Assembly: GCF_005233515.1 (NCBI RefSeq)
Contig: NZ_QFZZ01000008.1
Location: forward strand, 248,001-312,000
Length of the DNA stretch: 64,000 nt
Source of the DNA: Pseudomonas sp. CFBP13508
Lineage (GTDB): Bacteria > Pseudomonadota > Gammaproteobacteria > Pseudomonadales > Pseudomonadaceae
Direction of reading: 5' to 3'
Shown: in pieces, positions 31,764-44,297 of the stretch
Layout: the number at the start of each line of letters is the position of its first letter
How positions within the stretch are numbered: position 1 is the first letter of the stretch
The notes under the pieces: model-generated
What the model was told of the DNA's origin: nothing
What the model saw: the letters and a program-made list of their open reading frames with translations, nothing else
Databases searched by the model: none
Translations under genes and position numbers: made by a program

Positions 31764-31785
31764 TGCACTCGTCAGCTCCTACAGG
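31764..31785 (+). repeat. Solitary half-REP of the TGCACTCGTCAGCTCCTACA type
   Basis: TGCACTCGTCAGCTCCTACA plus GG matches one arm end of the palindrome at 6333-6432. No inverted partner is present within 100 bp, so this is a single REP remnant, lying 12 bp after the ATP-grasp gene stop. Confidence 0.8.
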
Positions 31786-31813
31786 CTCTCGGGATCGCCG
31801 CTGATTTTGTGGC

Positions 31814-31849
31814 AAAAAAAGGCCCGTCGTTTAAGCGACGGGCCTTTTT
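31814..31849. terminator. Bidirectional terminator between the PspA operon and ssb
   Basis: GGCCCGTCG (31821-31829) pairs with CGACGGGCC (31836-31844) around a 6-base loop. A run of 7 A on the left and 5 T on the right makes it work on both strands. It ends the rightward operon and the leftward MFS-ssb operon. Confidence 0.93.
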
Positions 31850-31874
31850 CATTCAAAGCGGTTACAGCAGCAAA

Positions 31875-32396
31875 TCAGAACGGAATATCGTCATCGAAGC
31901 TGTCGAAATCCGGAGCCGGTTGCGGTGCGGCCTGCTGCGGCGCTGGCGGAGCCGAACGCTGCTGCGGAGCCGACTGCTGCGGGCGCGGTGCTTGCTGACG
32001 TGGCGCCTGCTGCTGGTAGTTGTTGCCGCCGCCTTGCTGGTCGCCCTGTTGTGGACGGCCGCCGAGCAGTTGCATGGTGCCTTGCATGTCGACCACGATT
32101 TCAGTGGTGTAACGCTTGATGCCGTCCTTTTCCCACTCGCGGGTCTGCAGCTTGCCTTCGATGTAGACCTGCGAACCCTTGCGCAGGTATTCACCGGCGA
32201 TCTCGGCCACCTTGCCGAACATCGACACACGGTGCCACTCGGTCTTTTCGACCTTTTGACCGGTCTGCTTGTCGGTCCATTGTTCGCTGGTGGCCAGACT
32301 CAGGTTGGTCACGGCGTTACCGTTAGGCAGGTAGCGAACTTCGGGATCCTGGCCGCAAGTGCCGACCAATATGACTTTGTTAACCCCACGGGCCAT
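31875..32396 (-). CDS. ssb: Single-stranded DNA-binding protein SSB
   Basis: A 173-residue SSB: an N-terminal OB fold (residues about 1-112; [51 protein letters not shown]), a Gln/Pro/Ala-rich flexible linker, and the acidic tip [11 protein letters not shown] that recruits replication and repair proteins. The size is usual for Pseudomonas. It lies 9 bp after the MFS gene stop and is near uvrA, as in P. aeruginosa. The MFS-ssb pair is likely co-transcribed, and ssb may have its own promoter. It ends at a bidirectional terminator. Confidence 0.98.
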   Translation of the reverse strand: MARGVNKVILVGTCGQDPEVRYLPNGNAVTNLSLATSEQWTDKQTGQKVEKTEWHRVSMFGKVAEIAGEYLRKGSQVYIEGKLQTREWEKDGIKRYTTEIVVDMQGTMQLLGGRPQQGDQQGGGNNYQQQAPRQQAPRPQQSAPQQRSAPPAPQQAAPQPAPDFDSFDDDIPF

Positions 32397-32405
32397 AACG
32401 TTCTC

Positions 32406-33803
32406 CTAAGCGTCGCACGCAGCCCCGGCCGGGTTGTTGACCAGGCGTTCGAGGGTGGTGCGATCCACTAATTCTTTGTCCAGTTTGATGTAAACAGCCG
32501 CCTCTTCGCCGACTATCACTGCATCTGTTACCCCTACCAGGGCCTTGAGGCGCTCGACCAGACCCGCTTCGCGGATCGCTTCGGGCGACAACGGCAAGCG
32601 CAGGCTCGTCACGTAGGGAGGTTCGCGCATGGTAACAGCAAAGGCCAGCCAAAGTGCAGCCAGCGCGGCGCATCCGAGGAACACAACCGACAGACCGCCA
32701 TGCTGGAACAACCAGCCGCCGAGTATCCCGCCGAGTGCCGAACCGAGGAACTGGCTGGTGGAGTACACGCCCATGGCCGTGCCCTTGCCGCCTGCCGGTG
32801 AAACCTTGCTGATCAGCGACGGCAACGATGCCTCGAGCAGATTGAACGCGGTGAAAAACACCACCGTGCCGATCACCAGAGCACGCAGGCTGTCGCCGTA
32901 CTGCCAGAAGAATAGTTCAGTCAGCATCAATGTCATGACGGCGCCGAGCAAAACTCGTTTCATTTTGCGTTTCTTCTCGCCGTAGATAATGAACGGGATC
33001 ATGGCGAAGAAAGAAATCAGCAGCGCGGTGAGGTAGACCCACCAGTGCTGTTCCTTGGGCAGGCCGGCTTTTTCCACCAGTGCCAGCGGCAAGGCCACGA
33101 AGCTCGACATCAACATGGCATGTAACACAAAGATGCCCAGATCCAGGCGCAGCAGGTCCGGGTGCTTGAGCGTCGGCATCAGCGCCTGCCGCGCCACGCC
33201 GGATTCCCGGTGCTGCAACGGCCCGGTGGATTGCGGCACCATGAACATGATGATCAAAATGCCGACCAGCGCCATGGCGCCAGTGGCAAGGAACAGCCCG
33301 GACAGCCCGAACGCACTGGTCAACAACGGGCCGACAACCATGGCCACGGCGAACGACAGGCCGATGGTCATGCCGATCATCGCCATGGCTTTGGTTCGAT
33401 GTTGTTCGCGGGTCAGGTCGGAAAGCAGCGCCATCACCGCCGCAGAAATCGCCCCGGCGCCCTGCAGGATTCGTCCGGCGATCACGCCCCAGATCGAATC
33501 GGCCTGCGAAGCCAGCACACTGCCGAGGGCGAAGATGATCAGGCCGAGGTAGATCACCGGTCGACGGCCAATGCGGTCGGAAATGATCCCGAACGGGATC
33601 TGGAAAATTGCCTGGGTCAGACCGTAAGCGCCAATCGCCAGCCCGATCAGGGCCGGGGTCGCTCCCGCCAGATCCATGCCATAGGTCGCCAGCACCGGCA
33701 ACACCATGAACATGCCAAGCATACGGAAGGCGAACACCAGGGCCAGACCGCTCGCCGCGCGGGTCTCGCTGCCACTCATGCGTTCGCTGTGGGGATCGTG
33801 CAT
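32406..33803 (-). CDS. MFS transporter (YajR-like)
   Basis: A 465-residue major facilitator protein with 12 hydrophobic segments and the MFS signature between TM2 and TM3 (FGIISDRIGRRPVIYLGLI). The C-terminal cytosolic tail of about 70 residues (from the last segment to ALVGVTDAVIVGEEAAVYIK) resembles the small ferredoxin-like domain of YajR-type transporters. The substrate is not known. The ATG at 33803 (MHDPHSERMSGSETRAAS) is used; a later Met9 is also possible. It lies upstream of ssb and divergent from uvrA (191 bp between starts). Confidence 0.9.
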   Translation of the reverse strand: MHDPHSERMSGSETRAASGLALVFAFRMLGMFMVLPVLATYGMDLAGATPALIGLAIGAYGLTQAIFQIPFGIISDRIGRRPVIYLGLIIFALGSVLASQADSIWGVIAGRILQGAGAISAAVMALLSDLTREQHRTKAMAMIGMTIGLSFAVAMVVGPLLTSAFGLSGLFLATGAMALVGILIIMFMVPQSTGPLQHRESGVARQALMPTLKHPDLLRLDLGIFVLHAMLMSSFVALPLALVEKAGLPKEQHWWVYLTALLISFFAMIPFIIYGEKKRKMKRVLLGAVMTLMLTELFFWQYGDSLRALVIGTVVFFTAFNLLEASLPSLISKVSPAGGKGTAMGVYSTSQFLGSALGGILGGWLFQHGGLSVVFLGCAALAALWLAFAVTMREPPYVTSLRLPLSPEAIREAGLVERLKALVGVTDAVIVGEEAAVYIKLDKELVDRTTLERLVNNPAGAACDA

Positions 33804-33994
33804 GGAAAAACCTCGTGTGAACCGGCGGCGATTCTACCAGTCCCATCGGAAGACGGGGTATATCGCGACGCTATGACGCGTATAGATGAAACTCTCTTCA
33901 TGAACGGCATAACGCCCTTCGTTTGATAGTGTGCATCCATCCAGTATTTGCCCGTATACTCCTACGTTTTCGACGCCCGCCGAGCGAGGCCACT

Positions 33995-36829
<2,835 letters not shown>

Positions 36830-36841
36830 CTGCCAGGCATG

Positions 36842-36880
36842 AAAAAGCCCCTGTCACTGAAGAAGTGACAGGGGCTTTTT
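36842..36880. terminator. Bidirectional terminator between uvrA and the ferritin gene
   Basis: AAAAAGCCCCTGTCAC pairs with GTGACAGGGGCTTTTT over 16 bp (36842-36857 and 36865-36880), with a T-run on both strands. It lies 12 bp past the uvrA stop and 15 bp from the ferritin stop. Confidence 0.95.
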
Positions 36881-36894
36881 TATAGCAGTTGCAA

Positions 36895-37362
36895 TCAGGA
36901 CGCGTGGGATTGCAGGTAGTTCTCAAGACCGATGAGTTTGATCAGGCCCAACTGCTTTTCCAGCCAGTAGGTGTGATCTTCTTCAGTGTCGTTGAGCTGA
37001 ACCCGCAGAATTTCGCGGCTGACGTAGTCCTGGTGTTGCTCGCAAAGTTCGATGCCTTTGCACAGCGCAGCGCGGACTTTGTATTCGAGGCGCAGATCCG
37101 CTTCGAGCATCGTAGGCACCGTGGTGCCGACATCCAGATCATCCGGACGCATGCGCGGCGTGCCTTCGAGCATCAGAATCCGCCGCATCAACGCATCGGC
37201 GTGGCCGGCTTCTTCTTCCATCTCGTGGTTGATGCGCTCGTAGAGCTTGGTGAACCCCCAGTCCTCATACATCCGCGAATGAACGAAATACTGGTCACGC
37301 GCGGCCAGTTCGCCGGTCAGCAACGTATTGAGGTAATCGATTACATCTGGGTGGCCTTGCAT
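36895..37362 (-). CDS. ftnA: Ferritin of the bacterioferritin-like FtnA type (no haem methionine)
   Basis: A 155-residue four-helix ferritin. Ferroxidase ligands Glu18, Glu51 and His54 are visible in [14 protein letters not shown] and [11 protein letters not shown], with later ligands in [10 protein letters not shown] and NDTEEDH. At the position of the haem-ligating Met52 of bacterioferritin, Ala is found. The P. aeruginosa protein at the same locus (PA4235, called bfrA and later ftnA) is a haem-free ferritin, which fits. It stores iron in the cytosol. The start at 37362 ([12 protein letters not shown]) is the family start. It lies 168 bp downstream of katA, with its own leader. Confidence 0.94.
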   Translation of the reverse strand: MQGHPDVIDYLNTLLTGELAARDQYFVHSRMYEDWGFTKLYERINHEMEEEAGHADALMRRILMLEGTPRMRPDDLDVGTTVPTMLEADLRLEYKVRAALCKGIELCEQHQDYVSREILRVQLNDTEEDHTYWLEKQLGLIKLIGLENYLQSHAS

Positions 37363-37473
37363 CGCCCTACATCTCCCTTCCTGAAAGTCTGTAGTTTGAA
37401 CCAACCTGACCGGAAGGTCACTCACCACGCGCAATAAAAGCGAAGATATTCTGAGAAAAGCAGGCCAAATAAC

Positions 37474-37500
37474 GCAAAAACCGCCCAAATGAGGGCGGTT
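37474..37500 (-). terminator. Terminator after katA
   Basis: On the minus strand AACCGCCC pairs with GGGCGGTT (37500-37493 and 37486-37479) around a 6-base loop, followed by TTTTTGCG. It starts 29 bp after the katA stop. Confidence 0.88.
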
Positions 37501-37529
37501 CTGCTTCTCGTTTAGACTACGTTAAGCTG

Positions 37530-38966
37530 TCAGTTGAGCAGCTTTGCGATTGCTTCTCCATACGCCGGATCGGCTTTGTAGAAATGCTGCAACTGACGAT
37601 CGACGACGTCGCTGGAAACACCCGCCATTGCGCCGGCAATGTTGCTGACCAGCAATGCTTTCTGCTCGTCGCTCATCAAGCGGAACAAGGCACCGGCGTG
37701 GCTGTAGTAGTCGGTGTCTTCGCGGTGATCATAACGATCGGCGGCACCGCTCAAGGCCAGCGCTGGCTCCGCGTAATGCGGCGCTTGCTTCGGCGACTCA
37801 ACGTAGCTGTTCGGTTCATAGTTCGGCGCCGCGCCGCCATTGCTGCCGAACGCCATGGAGCCGTCACGCTGATAGGTGTTCACCGGACTGCGCGGAGCGT
37901 TCACCGGCAATTGCTGGTGATTGGTACCTACGCGATAGCGATGTGCGTCAGCGTAGGCGAATACGCGACCTTGCAGCATGCGGTCTGGCGACAGACCGAC
38001 ACCTGGCACCATGTTGCTCGGGCCAAACGCAGCCTGTTCAACTTCCGCGAAGTAGTTCAGCGGGTTGCGATTCAACTCCAGCTCACCGACTTCGATCAAC
38101 GGAAACTCCTTCTGCGACCAGGTCTTGGTCACGTCGAATGGGTTCTCGTAATGAGCCGCCGCTTGCGCTTCGGTCATGATCTGAATGCACACGCGCCATT
38201 TCGGGAATTCACCGCGCTCGATGGCCTCGAACAGGTCACGCTGCGCATAGTCCGGGTCGGTACCGGCCAAACGGGCAGCCTCGGCTGGCGCCAGGTTCTT
38301 GATGCCTTGCTGAGTCTTGTAGTGCCACTTCACCCAGTGACGCTCGCCTTTGGCGTTGATCAGGCTGTAAGTGTGACTGCCGAAGCCGTGCATATGGCGA
38401 TAGCCGTCAGGGATGCCACGATCAGAAAACAGGATGGTGACCTGGTGCAACGCTTCAGGCGAATGCGACCAGAAATCCCACATCATCTGCGCACTTTTCA
38501 GGTTGCTTTGCGGCAGACGCTTTTGCGTGTGGATAAAGTCAGGAAACTTTAGCGGATCACGGATGAAGAACACTGGCGTGTTGTTGCCAACGATGTCCCA
38601 GTTGCCTTCCTCCGTGTAGAACTTCAAGGCGAAGCCGCGCGGATCGCGCTCAGTGTCGGCCGAACCACGCTCGCCACCTACGGTGGAAAAGCGCAGAAAG
38701 GTTGGCGTTTGTTTGCCTACCGATTCGAACAACTTTGCGCTGGTGTATGCGGTGATGTCACGGGTGACGGTGAACGTACCGTAAGCGCCCGAGCCCTTAG
38801 CGTGGACACGGCGTTCTGGTATGTTTTCACGGTTGAAGTGCGCGAGCTTTTCGATCAGATGGAAATCGTCGAGAAGCAGCGGACCGCGTGGGCCGGCGGA
38901 ACGGGAATTCTGGTTGTCAGCGACTGGCGCGCCACTGGCGGTTGTAAGCGTCTTGGTCTGGCTCAT
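37530..38966 (-). CDS. katA: Monofunctional haem catalase KatA (small-subunit clade)
   Basis: A 478-residue catalase that breaks hydrogen peroxide into water and oxygen. Visible motifs are the catalytic His in [15 protein letters not shown], the Asn in [13 protein letters not shown], and the proximal Tyr in [14 protein letters not shown] that ligates haem. The size fits a clade 3 small-subunit enzyme. No Sec signal is present. The ATG at 38966 has GAGGAAG about 8 bases upstream. As in P. aeruginosa it lies between rplQ and the ferritin gene, coupling peroxide defence and iron storage. A long leader (38967-39120) carries an OxyR-like half site. Confidence 0.97.
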   Translation of the reverse strand: MSQTKTLTTASGAPVADNQNSRSAGPRGPLLLDDFHLIEKLAHFNRENIPERRVHAKGSGAYGTFTVTRDITAYTSAKLFESVGKQTPTFLRFSTVGGERGSADTERDPRGFALKFYTEEGNWDIVGNNTPVFFIRDPLKFPDFIHTQKRLPQSNLKSAQMMWDFWSHSPEALHQVTILFSDRGIPDGYRHMHGFGSHTYSLINAKGERHWVKWHYKTQQGIKNLAPAEAARLAGTDPDYAQRDLFEAIERGEFPKWRVCIQIMTEAQAAAHYENPFDVTKTWSQKEFPLIEVGELELNRNPLNYFAEVEQAAFGPSNMVPGVGLSPDRMLQGRVFAYADAHRYRVGTNHQQLPVNAPRSPVNTYQRDGSMAFGSNGGAAPNYEPNSYVESPKQAPHYAEPALALSGAADRYDHREDTDYYSHAGALFRLMSDEQKALLVSNIAGAMAGVSSDVVDRQLQHFYKADPAYGEAIAKLLN

Positions 38967-39070
38967 GCGGTCTTCTTCCTCTGTCAGTCTTGAACTGCCG
39001 GCTAATGGGCTTGGGGCGAAGTATTGATCATCGACGTTACAGCTACAAATTCATTAACTTGCAGGCATCG

Positions 39071-39085
39071 ATAGATAATTACTAA
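39071..39085 (-). promoter_or_regulatory. Possible OxyR half-site upstream of katA
   Basis: Read on the minus strand, TTAGTAATTATCTAT matches the OxyR half-site ATAG-N-T-N3-A-N-CTAT at 8 of 10 defined positions. The neighbouring half-site at the expected spacing is poor. It lies 105 bp before the katA ATG. The call rests partly on known OxyR control of katA in Pseudomonas. Confidence 0.25.
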
Positions 39086-39160
39086 TTATGTTTTCCCGGC
39101 ACATAGTGGCAGTTCAACCATGTCAGAAACTTGTACGGACGACGCATTTCTTACAGGCAC

Positions 39161-39185
39161 AAAAAACCGGGCACTAGGCCCGGTT
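39161..39185 (-). terminator. Terminator after rplQ (end of the alpha operon)
   Basis: On the minus strand AACCGGGC pairs with GCCCGGTT (39185-39178 and 39172-39165) around a 5-base loop, followed by four more T. It closes the long ribosomal block 20 bp past rplQ. Confidence 0.92.
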
Positions 39186-39205
39186 CTTTGTTTCAGACTG
39201 ACGTC

Positions 39206-39592
39206 TTACTCGGCGGATACAGCTTCGCCAGCAGTAGCACGATCAACCAACTCGACGTACGCCATAGGCGCGTTGTCGCCAGCGCGGAAACCGCACTTGA
39301 GGATGCGCAGGTAGCCACCCTCACGGGTAGCGTAACGCTTGCCCAGGTCGTTGAAGAGCTTACCAACGATAGCTTTCGAACGAGTACGGTCGAAAGCCAG
39401 ACGGCGGTTAGCCAGGCTGTCTGTCTTGGCCAGAGTGATCAGCGGCTCGGCAACGCGGCGCAGTTCTTTGGCTTTTGGCAGAGTAGTTTTGATCAGCTCG
39501 TGCTCGAACAGCGACACCGCCATGTTTTGGAACATGGCCTTGCGGTGCGAGCTGGTGCGGCTCAGGTGACGACCACTTTTACGATGACGCAT
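39206..39592 (-). CDS. rplQ: 50S ribosomal protein L17
   Basis: A 128-residue L17, which binds near the exit tunnel of the large subunit. The N-terminus [20 protein letters not shown] and the segment [20 protein letters not shown] are characteristic. It is the last gene of the alpha operon, 42 bp after rpoA, and is followed by a clear terminator. The last residues GEAVSAE are a short acidic tail, usual for Pseudomonas. Confidence 0.99.
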
Positions 39593-39634
39593 GGTTCATT
39601 CCTTACCAAACACTACGTTCGGTGATTACGACGA

Positions 39635-40636
39635 TCAGGCAGTCGCCTTGTCGTCCTTCTTAAGACTTGCAGGCGGCCAGTTGTCGAGGCGCATGCCGAG
39701 GGACAGACCGCGGGAGGCCAGAACGTCCTTGATTTCAGTCAAGGATTTCTTGCCCAGGTTCGGAGTCTTCAACAGCTCTACTTCGGTACGCTGAATCAGG
39801 TCGCCGATGTAGTAGATGTTTTCCGCCTTAAGGCAGTTAGCCGAACGTACAGTCAGTTCCAGATCGTCAACCGGGCGAAGCAGGATCGGATCGATCTCGT
39901 CTTCCTGCTCGACAACCAGCGGCTCACTTTCACCTTTGAGGTCGACGAACGCAGCCAGCTGCTGTTGCAGGATGGTTGCAGCGCGACGGATAGCCTCTTC
40001 AGGATCCAGGGTACCGTTGGTTTCCAGATCAATAACCAGCTTGTCCAGGTTGGTACGCTGCTCGACACGGGCGTTTTCCACCACGTAAGCGATACGGCGA
40101 ACCGGGCTGAACGAAGAGTCAAGCTGCAAGCGACCGATGCTGCGGCTTTCGTCTTCATCGCTCTGACGCGAGTCGGCTGGTTCATAACCACGACCACGAG
40201 CTACGGTGAGCTTCATGTTCAGGGCGCCGTTAGACGCCAGGTTAGCGATTACGTGATCGGGATTAACGATCTCGACATCATGATCCAGCTGAATATCGGC
40301 AGCGGTAACCACCCCCGAACCCTTCTTCGACAAGGTCAGCGTAACTTCGTCACGACCGTGCAGCTTGATGGCCAGACCTTTAAGGTTCAACAGGATTTCA
40401 ATTACGTCTTCCTGTACACCTTCGATGGCGCTGTACTCGTGGAGCACACCGTCAATCTCGGCCTCGACTACTGCGCAGCCGGGCATTGAGGACAACAGGA
40501 TGCGGCGCAGCGCGTTGCCCAGGGTGTGGCCAAAACCACGCTCGAGAGGCTCGAGAGTGATCTTGGCGCGGGTTGGACTGACAACCTGCACATCAATGTG
40601 GCGGGGTGTCAGGAACTCATTTACCGAAATCTGCAT
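39635..40636 (-). CDS. rpoA: RNA polymerase alpha subunit
   Basis: A 333-residue alpha subunit. The N-terminal dimerisation domain ([37 protein letters not shown]) assembles beta and beta'. A flexible linker around 235-250 leads to the C-terminal domain ([40 protein letters not shown]) that contacts UP elements and activators. The length is standard for Pseudomonas. It lies 22 bp after rpsD. Confidence 0.99.
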   Translation of the reverse strand: MQISVNEFLTPRHIDVQVVSPTRAKITLEPLERGFGHTLGNALRRILLSSMPGCAVVEAEIDGVLHEYSAIEGVQEDVIEILLNLKGLAIKLHGRDEVTLTLSKKGSGVVTAADIQLDHDVEIVNPDHVIANLASNGALNMKLTVARGRGYEPADSRQSDEDESRSIGRLQLDSSFSPVRRIAYVVENARVEQRTNLDKLVIDLETNGTLDPEEAIRRAATILQQQLAAFVDLKGESEPLVVEQEDEIDPILLRPVDDLELTVRSANCLKAENIYYIGDLIQRTEVELLKTPNLGKKSLTEIKDVLASRGLSLGMRLDNWPPASLKKDDKATA

Positions 40637-40658
40637 GGATGCACCTATTTTCTAGCCC

Positions 40659-41279
40659 TTACTTGGAGTAGAGCTCGACAATCAGGCTTTCGTTGATGTC
40701 GGCGGACAGATCACTGCGAGCAGGAACGTTCTTGAAAACGCCTGACTTCTTCTCAGTGTCTACTTCTACCCATTCTACGCGGCCACGTTGGGCACACAGA
40801 TCGAGAGCTTGGACAATGCGAAGTTGGTTTTTTGCTTTCTCGCGAACTGCAACCACGTCACCAGCACGAACCTGATACGACGGAACGTTTACGGTCTGAC
40901 CGTTGACGCTGATCGACTTGTGCGATACCAGCTGGCGGGATTCGGCACGAGTCGAACCAAAGCCCATACGGTATACAACGTTGTCCAGACGGCATTCGAG
41001 AAGTTGCAGCAGGTTTTCACCGGTTGCACCTTTCTTGCCAGCAGCTTCTTTGTAGTAGCCGCTGAACTGACGCTCGAGAACGCCGTAGATACGACGGACC
41101 TTCTGCTTTTCACGCAGTTGGGTGCCGTAATCGGACTGGCGACCGCGGCGTTGGCCGTGGATACCAGGTGCTGCTTCAATGTTGCACTTCGATTCGATCG
41201 CGCGCACGCCGCTCTTCAGGAAGAGATCGGTGCCTTCGCGACGAGCGAGTTTGCATTTTGGACCAATGTAACGAGCCAT
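40659..41279 (-). CDS. rpsD: 30S ribosomal protein S4
   Basis: A 206-residue S4, a primary 16S rRNA-binding protein that starts 30S assembly and in enteric bacteria represses the alpha operon. The N-terminus [20 protein letters not shown] is typical, and an S4 RNA-binding domain lies around residues 95-160 ([40 protein letters not shown]). Lengths and order (rpsM-rpsK-rpsD-rpoA-rplQ) match the usual alpha operon. Confidence 0.99.
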   Translation of the reverse strand: MARYIGPKCKLARREGTDLFLKSGVRAIESKCNIEAAPGIHGQRRGRQSDYGTQLREKQKVRRIYGVLERQFSGYYKEAAGKKGATGENLLQLLECRLDNVVYRMGFGSTRAESRQLVSHKSISVNGQTVNVPSYQVRAGDVVAVREKAKNQLRIVQALDLCAQRGRVEWVEVDTEKKSGVFKNVPARSDLSADINESLIVELYSK

Positions 41280-41297
41280 TCTTTACAATCTCCTGGA

Positions 41298-41687
41298 TTA
41301 CACGCGGCGCTTCTTCGGCGGACGGCACCCGTTGTGCGGGATTGGCGTCACGTCGGTGATGCTGGCGATCTTGTAGCCACAGCCGTTCAAAGCGCGGACT
41401 GCGGATTCACGACCTGGACCTGGACCCTTGACGTTGACGTCGAGGTTTTTCAGGCCGTATTCCAGCGCAGCTTGACCAGCACGTTCAGCAGCTACTTGAG
41501 CAGCGAACGGGGTGGACTTGCGGGAACCGCGGAAACCCGAACCACCGGAGGTAGCCCAAGAAAGAGCGTTACCTTGACGGTCGGTAATGGTCACGATGGT
41601 GTTGTTAAAAGATGCATGGATGTGGGCGATGCCATCAACCACTGTCTTTTTAACTTTTTTACGAGGACGAGCAGCAGGTTTTGCCAT
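41298..41687 (-). CDS. rpsK: 30S ribosomal protein S11
   Basis: A 129-residue S11 of the small-subunit platform. Characteristic segments are [40 protein letters not shown] and the C-terminal [13 protein letters not shown]. It lies 30 bp after rpsM and 18 bp before rpsD. Confidence 0.99.
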   Translation of the reverse strand: MAKPAARPRKKVKKTVVDGIAHIHASFNNTIVTITDRQGNALSWATSGGSGFRGSRKSTPFAAQVAAERAGQAALEYGLKNLDVNVKGPGPGRESAVRALNGCGYKIASITDVTPIPHNGCRPPKKRRV

Positions 41688-41717
41688 GATTAAATTCCTG
41701 TCGATTCGCTGGGGCGA

Positions 41718-42074
41718 TTACTTGCGGATCGGCTTACGCGGACCTTTACGGGTACGCGCGTTGGTCTTGGTACGCTGACCGCGTACTGGCAGACCACGAC
41801 GATGACGCAGACCGCGATAGCAACCGAGGTCCATCAAGCGCTTGATTTTCATGTTGATTTCGCGACGCAGGTCACCTTCAGTGGTGAACTTCGCCACTTC
41901 GCCACGCAGCTGTTCAATTTGCTCGTCGCTCAGATCTTTGATCTTTGCTGCTGGGTTTACCCCAGTCACTGCACAGATCTTCTGCGCAGTAGTGCGACCA
42001 ACACCATAGATGTAGGTCAGCGAGATAACAGTATGCTTGTTATCTGGAATGTTAACGCCTGCAATACGGGCCAT
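41718..42074 (-). CDS. rpsM: 30S ribosomal protein S13
   Basis: A 118-residue S13 in the 30S head, contacting tRNAs and the 50S bridge. The N-terminus [20 protein letters not shown] and C-terminus [20 protein letters not shown] are diagnostic. It is the first gene of the alpha operon, preceded by a 130-bp gap with a hairpin and a sigma-70-like promoter. Confidence 0.99.
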   Translation of the reverse strand: MARIAGVNIPDNKHTVISLTYIYGVGRTTAQKICAVTGVNPAAKIKDLSDEQIEQLRGEVAKFTTEGDLRREINMKIKRLMDLGCYRGLRHRRGLPVRGQRTKTNARTRKGPRKPIRK

Positions 42075-42133
42075 TCAGTGGGACTCCAATTGACAGCTAC
42101 CTACGCCCCGGAAGCCAAGAAATAGGGCGCGAG

Positions 42134-42162
42134 ATAATATCGCTGTAATAACAAATAATCAA
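42134..42162 (-). promoter_or_regulatory. Sigma-70-type promoter of the alpha operon
   Basis: On the minus strand a -35 TTGATT (42162-42157) and a -10 TATTAT (42139-42134) are separated by 17 bp. The -10 matches 5 of 6 and the -35 matches 4 of 6 positions. It lies between rpmJ and rpsM, about 60 bp before the rpsM start, directly after the hairpin at 42163-42186. Confidence 0.65.
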
Positions 42163-42186
42163 CCCGGTAGCGCACTAGCTACCGGG
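42163..42186 (-). terminator. Hairpin at the spc-alpha operon boundary
   Basis: CCCGGTAGC (42163-42171) and GCTACCGGG (42178-42186) form a perfect 9-bp stem with a 6-base loop, 18 bp after rpmJ. On the minus strand it is followed by TTGATTATTTG, so it is a weak terminator or attenuator rather than a full stop. Confidence 0.6.
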
Positions 42187-42204
42187 CTTGAAGCACAATC
42201 ACAC

Positions 42205-42321
42205 TCAGCCTTGGCGCTGTTTGTGACGCGGTTCCGCGCTGCAAATTACTCGAACAACACCTTCGCGGCGAATAATCTTGCAGTTACGGCACAGCTTTTT
42301 CACCGATGCACGAACTTTCAT
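42205..42321 (-). CDS. rpmJ: 50S ribosomal protein L36
   Basis: A 38-residue L36. The sequence [20 protein letters not shown] and the C-terminal [13 protein letters not shown] are diagnostic. Zinc ligands Cys11, Cys14, Cys27 and His33 are all present, so this is the zinc-binding (C+) form. It is located between secY and rpsM, the usual place at the end of the spc operon. Confidence 0.98.
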
Positions 42322-42348
42322 CACCAACTCCTCGAACCTTATGGGTAC

Positions 42349-43677
42349 TCAGCGCAACATGCCGCTGCCGTAACCCTTCAGGTTGGCTTTCTTCATCAGG
42401 GATTCGTACTGGTGCGAAACGAGGTGCGATTGTACTTGGGACATGAAGTCCATCACAACCACGACCACGATCAGCAACGAGGTCCCGCCAAGGTAGAACG
42501 GAACGTTTGCTGCAACCACAAGAAACTGGGGCAACAGGCACACGGCCGTCATGTAAAGAGCACCGAACAGGGTCAAACGAGTCAGAACGCCATCAATGTA
42601 GCGCGCAGACTGCTCACCTGGACGAATGCCCGGAATAAAGGCACCGGACTTCTTCAGGTTTTCCGCTACGTCTTTCGGATTGAACATCAACGCCGTATAG
42701 AAGAAGCAGAAGAAAATAATCCCTGCACTAAACAGCAGAATATTCAACGGCTGACCAGGAGCGATCGACTGCGAGATGTCCTGCAACCAGCCCATACCTT
42801 CAGACTGACCGAACCAGGCACCCAACGAAGCCGGGAACAGCAAAATGCTGCTCGCGAAAATAGCCGGAATAACACCGGCCATGTTCACCTTCAGCGGCAA
42901 GTGGCTGGTCTGCGCAGCAAAGACCTTGCGGCCCTGCTGACGCTTGGCGTAGTGAACAGCGATACGACGCTGACCACGCTCAATGAACACCACGAAACCG
43001 ATAATCGCTACTGCCAGCAAACCGATGGCAACCAGGGCGAAGATGTTGATATCACCCTGACGCGCAGACTCGAAAGACTGCCCGATTGCTCTCGGAAGAC
43101 CGGCGACGATACCCGAAAAAATCAACATCGAGATACCGTTGCCAACACCACGCTCAGTAATCTGCTCACCCAGCCACATCATGAACATCGCACCAGCCAC
43201 AAATGTGGTTACCGCGACGAAATGGAAGCCAAAGTCACCAGTGAACGCAACGCCCTGCCCGGCCAGACCAATGGACATGCCAATAGCCTGGACCAGAGCG
43301 AGAGCGACGGTGAGGTAGCGGGTGTACTGGCTGATCTTGCGACGGCCAGCTTCACCTTCCTTCTTCAACTGCTCCAGCTGCGGGCTGACGGCGGTCATCA
43401 GTTGCATGATGATCGATGCCGAAATGTACGGCATGATCCCCAGTGCAAAGATGCTCATCCGTTCCAGCGCGCCGCCGGAGAACATGTTGAACAAGCTAAG
43501 AATGGTCCCCTCATTCTGTCGAAACAGGTCTGCGAGTCGGTCCGGGTTGATACCTGGAACCGGGATGTGTGCGCCTATTCGGTAGACGATAATCGCCAGG
43601 AACAGAAAACGCAGACGAGCCCAGAGTTCAGACATACCGCCTTTGCCGAGCGCAGAGAGAGCACCTTGCTTAGCCAT
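42349..43677 (-). CDS. secY: Protein translocase subunit SecY
   Basis: A 442-residue channel subunit of the Sec translocon with ten membrane segments. Characteristic parts are [19 protein letters not shown] in TM2, [40 protein letters not shown] and [20 protein letters not shown]. The start codon abuts the rplO stop without a gap. Its position between rplO and rpmJ in the spc operon is conserved in bacteria. Confidence 0.99.
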   Translation of the reverse strand: MAKQGALSALGKGGMSELWARLRFLFLAIIVYRIGAHIPVPGINPDRLADLFRQNEGTILSLFNMFSGGALERMSIFALGIMPYISASIIMQLMTAVSPQLEQLKKEGEAGRRKISQYTRYLTVALALVQAIGMSIGLAGQGVAFTGDFGFHFVAVTTFVAGAMFMMWLGEQITERGVGNGISMLIFSGIVAGLPRAIGQSFESARQGDINIFALVAIGLLAVAIIGFVVFIERGQRRIAVHYAKRQQGRKVFAAQTSHLPLKVNMAGVIPAIFASSILLFPASLGAWFGQSEGMGWLQDISQSIAPGQPLNILLFSAGIIFFCFFYTALMFNPKDVAENLKKSGAFIPGIRPGEQSARYIDGVLTRLTLFGALYMTAVCLLPQFLVVAANVPFYLGGTSLLIVVVVVMDFMSQVQSHLVSHQYESLMKKANLKGYGSGMLR

Positions 43678-44115
43678 TTATTCCTCGAACTTGCCGCCAG
43701 CTGCTTCGATAGCCGCACGCGCACCTTTGGTGGCGCCGATTCCCTTGCCGATAGTGACAGCGCGAGTCACTTCACCGGACAGCATGATTTTCACACGCTG
43801 TACGTTGACGTTGATCACGTTGGCATCTTTCAGGGACTGCACAGTAACGATGTCGCCTTCCACTTTGGCCAGCTCGGACAAACGCACTTCTGCGCGATCC
43901 ATGGCTTTCAGGGAAACGAAACCGAACTTGGGCAGGCGACGATGCAGCGGCTGTTGACCGCCTTCAAAGCCTGGAGCGATGGTGCCACCGGAGCGGGAGG
44001 TCTGACCTTTGTGACCACGGCCACCAGTCTTGCCCAAACCACTACCGATACCACGGCCCGGACGATGCTTTTCGCGACGGGAACCCGGCGCTGGACTCAG
44101 ATCATTGAGTTTCAT
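43678..44115 (-). CDS. rplO: 50S ribosomal protein L15
   Basis: A 145-residue L15 with the Gly/Arg-rich N-terminus ([33 protein letters not shown]) and the C-terminal globular part ([18 protein letters not shown]). It lies 3 bp after rpmD and abuts secY. Confidence 0.99.
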   Translation of the reverse strand: MKLNDLSPAPGSRREKHRPGRGIGSGLGKTGGRGHKGQTSRSGGTIAPGFEGGQQPLHRRLPKFGFVSLKAMDRAEVRLSELAKVEGDIVTVQSLKDANVINVNVQRVKIMLSGEVTRAVTIGKGIGATKGARAAIEAAGGKFEE

Positions 44116-44118
44116 CGA

Positions 44119-44295
44119 TTAACCCTCGACACGCAGCATGTAGTAAGCCTTGTTGATCATCCCGCGATTCTCGGGAGTATCCTGGACTTCTACAGTGTGA
44201 CCGATGCGACGCAGACCCAGACCCTTAACGCACAATTTGTGGTTAGGGATGCGGCCGGTCATGCTTTTGATCAGCGTAACTTTAACGGTAGCCAT
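44119..44295 (-). CDS. rpmD: 50S ribosomal protein L30
   Basis: A 58-residue L30 translated from the minus strand. It begins [20 protein letters not shown] and contains [20 protein letters not shown], both diagnostic. It occupies the exact gap between rpsE (2 bp away) and rplO (3 bp away). Confidence 0.98.
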
Positions 44296-44297
44296 GA

